From contig BOKV01000015.1 of the NCBI GenBank assembly GCA_016861165.1, forward strand, positions 39,279-103,278: DNA of 64,000 bases. Reading direction: 5' to 3'. Origin of the DNA: Alphaproteobacteria bacterium (lineage in GTDB: Bacteria; Pseudomonadota; Alphaproteobacteria; Rhizobiales; Rhizobiaceae). The notes beneath the pieces were generated by a model. That model did not search any database, had not been told where the DNA came from, and worked only from the letters and a program-made list of their open reading frames with translations. The stretch's first letter is position 1; every line of letters starts with the position of its first letter. The translations under genes and the position numbers were made by a program. Shown piece after piece: positions 27,415 through 35,898 of the stretch.

Positions 27415-28515
27415 ATGGCTGGCGAATTCCTGGTGTCGACCCGCAAGGGCCTGTTCACCGTCGGCGGCGATGGCGGCTGGCGCATCAGCGCGACCGCCTT
27501 TCTCGGCGACAATGTCTCGCTGGCAATGCGCGACCCGCGCAGCGGCTATCTCTATGCCGCACTCGACCATGGCCATTTCGGCGTCAAGCTGCACCGGCTC
27601 CGGCCGGGCGAGGACTGGCGCGAGATCGCCACGCCCGCCTTCCCCGAAAAGCCGGAGGGGCTGGTCGAGACCGACGGCTGGGGCAAGGAACTGCCGTGGA
27701 CGGTGATGCGCGTCTGGGCGCTGGAGCCGGGCGGCCCCGGACAGGACGGGCTGATCTGGTGCGGTACCATTCCCGGCGCCCTGTTCGTCTCCTTCGACCA
27801 CGGCGAGAGCTGGGAATGGGTGAAGAGCCTGTGGGATCACCCCTCGCGCAAGCGCTGGTTCGGCGGCGGCGCCGACTTTCCCGGCATCCATTCGGTCTGC
27901 GTCGACCCGCGCGATGCCGACACGGTGCGTCTCGGCGTGTCCTGCGGCGGCGTGTGGCGCACGCGCGATCGCGGCAGGACGTGGGACTTGACCGCCAACG
28001 GCATGCGTGCCGAGTTCATGCCGCCCGAGCAGGCGGGCGATCCCGAGATCCAGGACGCCCATATGCTGGCCCAGTGCCGCGACCAGCCCGACCGGTTCTG
28101 GGTGCAGCACCACAACGGCATCTTCCGCTCCGACGACGGCGCGCTGAACTGGACCGAGATCCACGATGTCGAGCCGTCGAATTTCGGCTTCGCCGTTGTC
28201 GTCCACCCGCGCGACGGCGACACCGCCTGGTTCGTGCCGGGGGTGAAGGACGAGAAGCGCTATCCGGTCGACGGCCGGCTGGTGGTGACGCGCACCCGCG
28301 ACGGCGGCAGGAGCTTCGACGTCCTGAAAAACGGCCTGCCGCAGAACCATGCCTATGACGTGGTGTTCCGCCACGCGCTCACCCTCGACGACAGCGGCGA
28401 GAAGCTCGCCTTCGGCTCGACCACCGGCGGGCTGTGGGTGAGCGAGGACCAGGGCGACAACTGGACCGAGATTTCCCACACCCTGCCACCGGTGCATGCG
28501 GTGAGGTGGAGCTGA
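27415..28515 (+). CDS. BNR/Asp-box beta-propeller protein (WD40/YVTN-like)
   Basis: The 366-residue protein contains five Asp-box motifs (S/T-x-D-x-G-x-x-W/F): SFDHGESW at 126-133, TRDRGRTW at 183-190, SDDGALNW at 239-246, TRDGGRSF at 294-301 and SEDQGDNW at 343-350. They imply a beta-propeller as in sialidases, sortilin and Ycf48. Neither a signal peptide nor sialidase catalytic residues (Arg triad, Tyr/Glu pair) are evident, so annotation as an exo-sialidase would be unsafe. It is likely co-expressed with the upstream MoaD-like gene. Confidence 0.82.
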   Translation: MAGEFLVSTRKGLFTVGGDGGWRISATAFLGDNVSLAMRDPRSGYLYAALDHGHFGVKLHRLRPGEDWREIATPAFPEKPEGLVETDGWGKELPWTVMRVWALEPGGPGQDGLIWCGTIPGALFVSFDHGESWEWVKSLWDHPSRKRWFGGGADFPGIHSVCVDPRDADTVRLGVSCGGVWRTRDRGRTWDLTANGMRAEFMPPEQAGDPEIQDAHMLAQCRDQPDRFWVQHHNGIFRSDDGALNWTEIHDVEPSNFGFAVVVHPRDGDTAWFVPGVKDEKRYPVDGRLVVTRTRDGGRSFDVLKNGLPQNHAYDVVFRHALTLDDSGEKLAFGSTTGGLWVSEDQGDNWTEISHTLPPVHAVRWS

Positions 28516-28623
28516 ACGGAATGCGGGGCGACTCGCTTCGTCCGACACGGGAAGGTGTCCGATAGAGGACGCTCATCAGCTCGGTCCTCCAAAAACAATC
28601 TGTTGAAAGGCCTGAGCCCGTCA

Positions 28624-28639
28624 CCCCGCCAGAGCGGGG
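28624..28639 (+). terminator. Short GC hairpin after the beta-propeller gene
   Basis: CCCCGC, loop CAGA, GCGGGG form a six-base-pair stem about 110 bases after the beta-propeller stop codon and immediately before the putative -35 box of the arsR promoter. No T-run follows, so termination is uncertain. Confidence 0.35.
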
Positions 28640-28640
28640 C

Positions 28641-28698
28641 TTGACAGGCTCCGGTCGGAGCATTATTTAGCCGTATGGATAATTAACCGAGCGGATTA
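28641..28698 (+). promoter_or_regulatory. Promoter and tandem operator before the arsR-SRPBCC operon
   Basis: TTGACA (28641-28646) and TATTTA (28664-28669) are separated by 17 bases. Two adjoining 16-base units overlap the -10 box and start region: TTAGCCGTATGGATAA (28667-28682) and TTAACCGAGCGGATTA (28683-28698). Both fit TTA-x-CCG-N3-GGAT-x-A and are imperfect dyads. The second ends three bases before the arsR ATG. This is the expected position for autoregulation by a homodimeric ArsR-type repressor. Binding by this regulator is inferred. Confidence 0.65.
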
Positions 28699-28700
28699 AT

Positions 28701-29051
28701 ATGCTCGACGCCCGACCCCTCGATGCCACCTTCTCGGCGCTGGCCGACCCGACCCGGCGCGCGGTTCTGGCTCGGCTGGCGCAGGGCGAGGCGACGGTCA
28801 GCGAACTGGCCGAGCCGTTCGCCATGAGCCTGCCGGCCTTCTCCAAGCATCTGAAGGTACTGGAGCGCGCCGGCCTCATCGAGAAGGGCCGCCATGCCCA
28901 GTTCCGCCCCTGCCGGCTGCGGCCGCAGCCGCTGAAGGAAGCGACCGACTGGCTGGAGAAATACCGCGCCGCCTGGGAAGGCCGCCTCGACCGGCTCGAG
29001 GCCTATGCGCGCCAATTGATGGAAAACGAGGACGGCAATGGCAAGCACTGA
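28701..29051 (+). CDS. ArsR-family transcriptional regulator
   Basis: This 116-residue winged-helix protein starts ATFSALADPTRRAVLARLAQGEATVSELAEPF and continues SLPAFSKHLKVLERAGLIEKGR, the recognition-helix region. It lacks the Cys metal site of classic ArsR (ELCVCDL), so it belongs to the metal-independent group often found beside SRPBCC genes. Its stop codon overlaps the start of the next gene (29038-29051). The double operator suggests it represses its own operon. Confidence 0.9.
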   Translation: MLDARPLDATFSALADPTRRAVLARLAQGEATVSELAEPFAMSLPAFSKHLKVLERAGLIEKGRHAQFRPCRLRPQPLKEATDWLEKYRAAWEGRLDRLEAYARQLMENEDGNGKH

Positions 29052-29517
29052 CACCGGCAACACGCTCGATCTCGTGCTGGAGCGCACGACCGACCTGCCG
29101 TCGTCGCTGCTGTGGAAGGCGTGGACCACGCCCGAGCATCTGGTCCACTGGTTCGTGCCGAAGCCGTGGCAGACGGTCCATTGCGAGATCGATCTCAGGC
29201 CCGGCGGCATCTTCCGCACCATCATGCGCTCGCCCGACAACGAGGAATTCGACAATGCCGGCTGCTACCTGGAAGTCGTGCCCGAGCGGCGCCTGGTGTG
29301 GACCGACGCGCTGCAGCCCGGCTACCGGCCGGCGGCCAAGCCGTTCATGACCGCCATCCTCACCTTCGAGGAGCAGGGCGGCGGCACGCGCTACGTCGCC
29401 CGCGCCCTGCACAAGGACGTCGCCGACCGCGACCAGCACATCGCCATGGGCTTCGAGAGCGGCTGGGGCACGGTGTTCGACCAGCTCGTCGCCTATCTGC
29501 GGACGATGAAGGCATGA
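29038..29517 (+). CDS. SRPBCC (AHSA1-like) protein, first of three
   Basis: The 159-residue START/Bet v1-fold protein begins DLVLERTTDLPSSLLWKAWTTPEHLVHWFVPKPW and ends GFESGWGTVFDQLVAYL, with the typical DLRPGG turn. AHSA1-type proteins bind hydrophobic ligands or chaperones; none is shown here. The gene starts inside the end of the arsR gene and is followed after 38 bases by a sister gene with about half of residues identical over FRTIMRSP/FSWTMRSP and LVWTDAL.PGYRPA. Confidence 0.85.
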   Translation: MASTDTGNTLDLVLERTTDLPSSLLWKAWTTPEHLVHWFVPKPWQTVHCEIDLRPGGIFRTIMRSPDNEEFDNAGCYLEVVPERRLVWTDALQPGYRPAAKPFMTAILTFEEQGGGTRYVARALHKDVADRDQHIAMGFESGWGTVFDQLVAYLRTMKA

Positions 29518-29555
29518 TCGGCCGGCCACGCGGCGGGGCCACCGGGACAGACGAC

Positions 29556-30038
29556 ATGGAATGCGAGACCGATTACGACCCTGACCGCGACCTGGCGGCA
29601 ACGCGCCTCTTCGACGCGCCCCCCTCGTCGCTGTGGCGGGCGTGGACCGAGCCGGCGCTCGTCATGCGCTGGTTCACGCCGGCGCCGTGGACGATGGTCG
29701 ACTGCTCGATCGACCTGCACCCCGGCGGCGCCTTCAGCTGGACGATGCGCTCGCCACAGGGAGAGGAAGGCACGCACGAGGCCTGCTATCTCGACATCGT
29801 CGAGAACGAAAGGCTGGTGTGGACCGACGCGCTAGGCCCGGGCTACCGGCCGGCCGTCAGCCCGTTCATCACCGTGTCGGTTCGCCTCGCCGAACAATCC
29901 GGCAGAACGCGCCTGACCTGTCTTATCCGGCACAAGGACGCGGCGACACGCCAGATCCATCTCGACAAGGGCTTCGAGCAGGGCTGGGGAACCTGCCTCG
30001 ACCAGTTGGCCGATGTGGTGCGCCGCATCCGTGCCTGA
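29556..30038 (+). CDS. SRPBCC (AHSA1-like) protein, second of three
   Basis: This 160-residue protein shows RLFDAPPSSLWRAWTEPALVMRWFTPAPW, DLHPGGAFSWTMRSP and GFEQGWGTCLDQLADVV. It is clearly a duplicate of the preceding gene. The start at 29556 has GGGA nearby; an earlier ATG at 29514, overlapping the upstream stop codon as ATGA, would add 14 residues without family similarity. Its ligand is unknown. Confidence 0.85.
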   Translation: MECETDYDPDRDLAATRLFDAPPSSLWRAWTEPALVMRWFTPAPWTMVDCSIDLHPGGAFSWTMRSPQGEEGTHEACYLDIVENERLVWTDALGPGYRPAVSPFITVSVRLAEQSGRTRLTCLIRHKDAATRQIHLDKGFEQGWGTCLDQLADVVRRIRA

Positions 30039-30064
30039 AACAGCGCATGACGGAGGAATACCCA

Positions 30065-30568
30065 ATGACGGCTCATTCACCTGCCTCGCGGATGGAACAA
30101 CGCAATGCGGACAGGCTCACCGACCGCGAAATCGTCATCGAGCGCTTGATCCGGGCGCCGCGCGGCGTCGTCTGGAAAGCGTTCATGGAGCCCGGCCATG
30201 TCGAGCAGTGGTGGGGGCCGGACGGCTTCACCACGACCACGCATGAACGCGACTTCACACCCGGCGGCATTTGGCGCTTCACCATGCATGGGCCGGACGG
30301 GCGCGACTACGAGAACGTCATCGAATTCATCGAAATCGTCGAGCCCGAGCGCATCGTCCACAACCATCGCGGCGAAGGGGCCGAGGCCGGCATACGCTTC
30401 GAAGCGACGATGACCTTCGATGACAAGGACGGCGGCACGCTGGTGACACTGCGCTCGGTGTTTCCAACGGCCGAGGCGCGCGATCTCGTCGTCCGCGAAT
30501 ACGGCGCCATCGAAGGCGGCGAGCAGACGCTGGCCCGGCTTGCCGCCATTGTCGAGGGACGGGCGTAG
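30065..30568 (+). CDS. SRPBCC (AHSA1-like) protein, third of three
   Basis: The 167-residue protein has IERLIRAPRGVVWKAFMEPGHVEQWWGPDGF, a FTPGG turn, and the C-terminal LVVREYGAIEGGEQTLARL. It is more distant from the other two. Ribosome site GGAGG lies nine bases before the ATG at 30065, which decides the start over ATG 30047. It is the last gene of the arsR operon; the three genes may cover different ligands. Confidence 0.85.
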   Translation: MTAHSPASRMEQRNADRLTDREIVIERLIRAPRGVVWKAFMEPGHVEQWWGPDGFTTTTHERDFTPGGIWRFTMHGPDGRDYENVIEFIEIVEPERIVHNHRGEGAEAGIRFEATMTFDDKDGGTLVTLRSVFPTAEARDLVVREYGAIEGGEQTLARLAAIVEGRA

Positions 30569-30937
30569 CAACATGGCGGGGCGGCCCGCCGGGGAGCGGC
30601 AGAAATGCAACGCAGGCCGGCAAACGCCACCCTTCGGCAAGGTTGCCCTTGCGCCAGCGGGCGCCAGCGGCTAATCGGGCCGCCCAACCACGTCCCGAAC
30701 AGTTCAGGAGCCGGGCCGATGATCATGACGACCTTCACCATCCGGTAGGCGCCTGCCCCGCAGGCGGCCTGAAGCGTTGCCTGCAATCGTCTCCTGAACC
30801 TCCTTCAGTCCCCGGTTCGCAGTCCGGCTGCCGCAACGCTCCGCCCGCCGCCGCAGGCGGGCGACCTTTGCCAAATCGTCGCCAACCAGACGGAACGGCC
30901 AGCCAGTGGCCCGTCCGCAACCGAATGGATTCTTGCC
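30569..30937. other. Intergenic region before the drug exporter; hairpin, no gene seen
   Basis: Within 369 bases I see no convincing gene. A perfect eight-base-pair hairpin, CGCCCGCC/GGCGGGCG with loop GCCGCA (30842-30863), lies 75 bases before the MFS start and could act in its leader. A tiny reading frame (ATG at 30721, MTTFTIR then stop) is visible but has no supporting features. Minus-strand frames across the region look like shadows or chance. Confidence 0.4.
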
Positions 30938-32143
30938 ATGCAGATCGGATTCGCCCGTTCGGCGCTCGTGCTCGGCCTGTTGTGCTGCATCGGCCCGTTC
31001 GCCATCGACATGTACCTGCCGGCGATGCCGGCGATCGCGGCCGATCTCGGCAGCGACGTCGCCCAAGTGCAGGCGACGCTGTCGGCCTATTTCCTCGCCT
31101 TCGGCCTCGCCCAGCTGGTCTACGGGCCGCTCGCCGACATGTGGGGCCGCAAGCCGCCGCTCTATGCCGGCCTCGCCCTGTTCCTGCTCGGCTCGGTCGG
31201 CTGCACGCTGGCTTCGTCGATCGAATGGCTGATCGCCGCCCGCTTCGTGCAAGGGGCGGGAGGAGCGGCCGTCATGGTCATCCCGCGCGCCATCGTGCGC
31301 GACCTCCACACCGGGCCGCAGGCGACGCGGCTGATGGCACTGGTCATGCTGGTGATCAGCGTCTCGCCGATGCTGGCGCCGCTCGCCGGCAGCGGCCTGG
31401 TGGCGCTATCGGGCTGGCGCGCTGTGTTCGCCACCATGGCGGGTGCCACGGTGGTCAGCTTCCTGGTAACGGCGCTTGCGCTGCCGGAAACGCTGAGGCC
31501 GGAGAACCGCGAGCCGGTCGACATCGGCCACCTGCTGCGCGGCGCCCGCCTGCTGCTGGCGAGCCCCTCCTTCATGGGGCTCACCTTCATCGGCGGCTTT
31601 GCCATGGCGAGCTTCTTCGTCTTCCTGGCGACGGCCTCCTTCGTCTACACCGGCCATTACGGGCTGACACCGACGCAGTTCAGCGTCGCCTTCGCGCTCA
31701 ATGCGATCGGCTTCTTCGCCGCCTCGCAGTTCGCCGCCAATCTCGGCGAGCGCTTCGGCATGGGCCGCACCGTGCTGGTCGCGACCGGCGGCTTCGCCCT
31801 GTTCGCGCTGGCACTGCTGGCGGCGACCATGCTGGCCGAGCCGAGCCTGCCCTTCCTCATCGCCATGCTGTTCATGGGCAATGCCTGCCTCGGCCTGGTC
31901 ATCCCGACGGCGATGGTGATGGCGCTCGACGACCACGGCGACATGGCCGGGCTCGCCTCCTCGCTTGGCGGCACGCTGCAGATGCTGGCCGGCGCGGCGA
32001 TGATCGCGCTCGCCGGCCCGTTCCTCGACGGAACGCCGCGTCCGATGGTGACGGCGATCGCCGTCTGTGCCGTGCTGGCGCTGGCGGTGGCGATCACCAC
32101 GCTGCGGCCGCGGCCGGCGGCGAGCCCGAGCGCGGCCGAATAG
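30938..32143 (+). CDS. Bcr/CflA-family multidrug efflux MFS transporter
   Basis: The 401-residue protein has 12 predicted membrane helices. The family signatures are IDMYLPAMPAIAADLGS after helix 1, QLVYGPLADMWGRKPPLY (the loop 2-3 motif A) and RFVQGAGGAAVMVIPRAIVRDL (motif C region). Bcr/CflA proteins export drugs such as bicyclomycin or chloramphenicol, or amino acids; the substrate here is unknown. The gene is monocistronic, ending 17 bases before a strong bidirectional hairpin. Confidence 0.88.
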   Translation: MQIGFARSALVLGLLCCIGPFAIDMYLPAMPAIAADLGSDVAQVQATLSAYFLAFGLAQLVYGPLADMWGRKPPLYAGLALFLLGSVGCTLASSIEWLIAARFVQGAGGAAVMVIPRAIVRDLHTGPQATRLMALVMLVISVSPMLAPLAGSGLVALSGWRAVFATMAGATVVSFLVTALALPETLRPENREPVDIGHLLRGARLLLASPSFMGLTFIGGFAMASFFVFLATASFVYTGHYGLTPTQFSVAFALNAIGFFAASQFAANLGERFGMGRTVLVATGGFALFALALLAATMLAEPSLPFLIAMLFMGNACLGLVIPTAMVMALDDHGDMAGLASSLGGTLQMLAGAAMIALAGPFLDGTPRPMVTAIAVCAVLALAVAITTLRPRPAASPSAAE

Positions 32144-32160
32144 AAGCCGTAAACGCAAAT

Positions 32161-32189
32161 ACCCCGCCGCGTCTGTGCCGCGGCGGGGT
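32161..32189. terminator. Bidirectional hairpin terminator between the MFS and 32212 genes
   Basis: ACCCCGCCGCG (32161-32171), loop TCTGTGC, CGCGGCGGGGT (32179-32189) form a perfect 11-base-pair stem between convergent genes. No long T-run follows, but the symmetrical position and stability favour a shared terminator. Confidence 0.65.
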
Positions 32190-32211
32190 GGTGTAGCAGC
32201 CTGACGGAGCC

Positions 32212-32445
32212 CTACCGGTTCTTGACTATGATCGGGGTGAGCAGGTCGCCCCAATTGCCGTTGCCGGAATGGTGGCGGGCGGCGCGGATCAGCTCGACCG
32301 AGACACCGGCCTCGACCGCCTTCATCACCGACTGGTTGAGCCGGTGCAGATCATTGGCAACCATGCGGATCGCCGCCTGCTCGTCGGCGTCCATGGCCGA
32401 GGCCATCTCCTCGGAACGCTCCTTGACCGGTGGCTTGGCGTTCAT
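32212..32445 (-). CDS. Conserved small hypothetical protein next to aceA
   Basis: The 77-residue protein is soluble and charged: DADEQAAIRMVANDLHRLNQSVMKAVEAGVSVELIRAARHHSGNGNWGDLL. I recall it as a companion of isocitrate lyase genes in rhizobia but know of no function. The ATG at 32445 has GGGGAG nine bases upstream; a longer reading frame extends to 32658 but runs into the aceA coding region. It follows aceA by 94 bases and may be co-transcribed. Confidence 0.7.
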   Translation of the reverse strand: MNAKPPVKERSEEMASAMDADEQAAIRMVANDLHRLNQSVMKAVEAGVSVELIRAARHHSGNGNWGDLLTPIIVKNR

Positions 32446-32539
32446 CGTTGCAGCACTCCCCGTGCGTGAATGGCGTTCGCCGCTGTTTCTAGACCGGGGC
32501 CGGCCGAAGCGCCAGCCCCCGTTGCCGGTCGGCGGCGGC

Positions 32540-33829
<1,290 letters not shown>

Positions 33830-33910
33830 GTCAGGCTCCTGTGTTCGCTCGGTGGGCGCGCCCGACCAGCGCCGTGAAGACCGCTGGCAACAGGCATTGA
33901 TGTGACATCA

Positions 33911-34072
33911 TTTACATTGCATCGCAAAAATCACCAGTGCCGATCCACACACTGGCTGGCAATTGCGGTCACGCTGTCTTGCCTTTGACAGATGCCGTCT
34001 GTAAAATTGTCAAAACTGTAAACAGCTTTCGCATTCCGGCGCGTCACGTCGCGACTTGTCAAAACCTGTAAA
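33911..34072. promoter_or_regulatory. Operator boxes between aceA and the ScfR/RamB-type regulator
   Basis: A recurring TGTAAA half-site occurs in several places: TTTACA (33911-33916, TGTAAA on the aceA strand), TTTGACAGATGCCGTCTGTAAA (33984-34005, an inverted repeat), TTGTCAAAACTGTAAA (34007-34022) and TTGTCAAAACCTGTAAA (34056-34072), the last ending two bases before the regulator ATG. The two 16-17-base direct repeats suggest autoregulation; the set near 33984-34022 lies 155-190 bases before aceA. Regulator binding is inferred from position. Confidence 0.6.
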
Positions 34073-34074
34073 AA

Positions 34075-35493
34075 ATGGCTGAGCAGAAGATATTCGCCGG
34101 GCCGCGCATCCGCCGCGTGCGCCACTCGCTGGGGCTGACCCAGACGGCCATGGCCGAGGCGCTCGGCATCTCGCCGTCCTATCTCAACCTGATCGAGCGC
34201 AACCAGCGCCCGCTCACAGTGCAATTGCTGCTGAAGCTCGCCAGCGTCTACAAGCTCGATCTGGAGGAACTGCGCGGCGAGGCGGCCGGCTCGGCGGCTG
34301 CCCTGCGCGAGGTCTTCGCCGATCCGCTGCTCGAGGGCGAGCTGCCGTCGGCCCAGGAGATCGTCGAGATCGCCGACGCCGCCCCCAACGCGGCGGCCGC
34401 CATCGTCAAGCTCTATCGCGCCTATCGCGAATCGCTCGACCGGCTGAGCGATCTGTCGCAGCTTCTGGCGCGCGAGGGCCGGGCGACGACGCTGTCGGCG
34501 GCGCGCCTGCCGCTGGACGAGGTGCACGAGGCCTTCGAGACGCGCGCCAACCATTTCAGCCTGATCGAGTCCGCCGCCGAGAGGCTCAACGAGCAGCTGG
34601 CGCCGTCGGGCGATCTGGCCGGAGCGCTCAAGGACTGGCTGAAGCGCGAGCGCGAAATCTCGGTGCGGCTGCTGCCGGTGCATGCCATGCCGCTATGGCG
34701 TCGCCGTTTCGACCGCCATTCGATGCGGCTGTTCCTGTCCGAGCGGCTGTCGCCCTTCGACCAGACGCGCGAGATCGCCATGGAGGTCTGCGTGCTGGCG
34801 ATGCAGGCCGAGATCGCCGAGGAGATCGCCGCGCTGAAGCTTTCGGGCGACGAAGCGCGGCGGCTTGCCCGCTTCGAACTGGCCCGCTATGCGGCGCACG
34901 CGCTGATCATGCCCTATGACGCCTTCCACACTGCGGCGGTGCGGACAAGATACGACATCGACCTGCTGGCCGCGCGCTTTTCGGTCTCCTTCGAGCAGGC
35001 GGCCAACCGGCTGACCATGCTGGCCCGGCCGGCCAGGCCCGGCGTGCCCTTCTTCATGCTCGAGGTCGACCAGGCCGGCAACCGCTTCCGCCGCGCCGGG
35101 GCGCAAGGCTTCCCGCAGGCCCGTTTCGGCGGCGCCTGCCCCAGGCTGCCGATCCATGCCGCCTTCGCCCAGCCGAGCCAAGTGCTGGTCGAACGCGTCG
35201 AGATGCCGGACGGCGCCGAATTCCTGGTCCTCGCGCGCACCCTCGAAGGCCCGCGTGCCGCCTTCAACGAGCGCGTGCGCCGCACCGCGCTGCTGATCGG
35301 CTGCGACGCCGGTTTTGCCGGCGAGGTGGTCTATGGCGGCGCCGTTGCCGCCGGCCTGCCGCCAACGGCGGTCGGCGCTGCCTGCCGGCTGTGCGAACGC
35401 CAGGGGTGCCTGTCGCGCGCCGAGCCGCCGATCACCCGGCCGCTCGGCCTCGACGAGATGGTCACGGGACTGAGTGCGTTCGATTTCCGCTGA
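34075..35493 (+). CDS. ScfR/RamB-type short-chain fatty acyl regulator
   Basis: The 472-residue regulator has an N-terminal XRE helix-turn-helix (residues 9-60: RIRRVRHSLGLTQTAMAEALGISPSYLNLIERNQRPL), a central ImmA/IrrE-like region (ELARYAAHALIMPYDAFHTAA) and a C-terminal DUF2083-like domain with Cys-rich CRLCERQGCLSRAEPP. This is the layout of RamB/ScfR proteins, which control glyoxylate-bypass genes in response to acyl-CoA. It is divergent from aceA, its probable target; whether it activates or represses is not visible. Confidence 0.88.
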   Translation: MAEQKIFAGPRIRRVRHSLGLTQTAMAEALGISPSYLNLIERNQRPLTVQLLLKLASVYKLDLEELRGEAAGSAAALREVFADPLLEGELPSAQEIVEIADAAPNAAAAIVKLYRAYRESLDRLSDLSQLLAREGRATTLSAARLPLDEVHEAFETRANHFSLIESAAERLNEQLAPSGDLAGALKDWLKREREISVRLLPVHAMPLWRRRFDRHSMRLFLSERLSPFDQTREIAMEVCVLAMQAEIAEEIAALKLSGDEARRLARFELARYAAHALIMPYDAFHTAAVRTRYDIDLLAARFSVSFEQAANRLTMLARPARPGVPFFMLEVDQAGNRFRRAGAQGFPQARFGGACPRLPIHAAFAQPSQVLVERVEMPDGAEFLVLARTLEGPRAAFNERVRRTALLIGCDAGFAGEVVYGGAVAAGLPPTAVGAACRLCERQGCLSRAEPPITRPLGLDEMVTGLSAFDFR

Positions 35494-35531
35494 ACAAGGC
35501 CCCGGGGCGGCATAGGCGCCGGCGCGCCGCG

Positions 35532-35774
35532 TCAGCTCCTCGGCGGGCGGAACAGGTAGACGACGATCCACACCGGCACGATGACCATGGCGCCGAGCAC
35601 GATGTTGGGCACCGCCCAGGCGGCGCCGCGCTGCAGCCAGGCCAGCACGTTCTCCGGCGTCAGGCCGACCTCGCGCAAAATCTGTTCGGCCGACAGGTTG
35701 AGCCTGGTCAGGATGACACCGGTGATCAGGGACGCAATGGCGATCTTGACCAGCGTCGAGAACAGCCGGAACAT
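35532..35774 (-). CDS. Small two-helix membrane protein, hypothetical (DUF6460-like)
   Basis: The 80-residue protein has two predicted membrane helices (FSTLVKIAIASLITGVIL and AVPNIVLGAMVIVPVWIVVYLF) and a short basic end (RPPRS). It resembles small rhizobial membrane proteins I associate with DUF6460, but the match is by eye. It converges on the regulator gene after 38 bases. Function unknown. Confidence 0.65.
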   Translation of the reverse strand: MFRLFSTLVKIAIASLITGVILTRLNLSAEQILREVGLTPENVLAWLQRGAAWAVPNIVLGAMVIVPVWIVVYLFRPPRS

Positions 35775-35898
35775 GGCCCGTGCGCGCCTCCTTGCTCCCG
35801 CCGCCGCGGGCCGGCAGCCGGGTCAACGGCCCTTATAGCCTGCGAGCCGAGAATCGCAAACCGCGCGCAGCGCCGGCGTGGGCGGGGCTTGTGCATGG

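Noticed and set aside
27415..28515. Exo-alpha-sialidase annotation of the beta-propeller protein
   Set aside because: Asp boxes are structural and the Arg triad and Tyr/Glu nucleophile pair of sialidases are not evident.
30800..30850. GGTTCGCAGTCC, resembling a tRNA T-loop
   Set aside because: No anticodon or acceptor arm can be folded around it and the loop is one base off the consensus.
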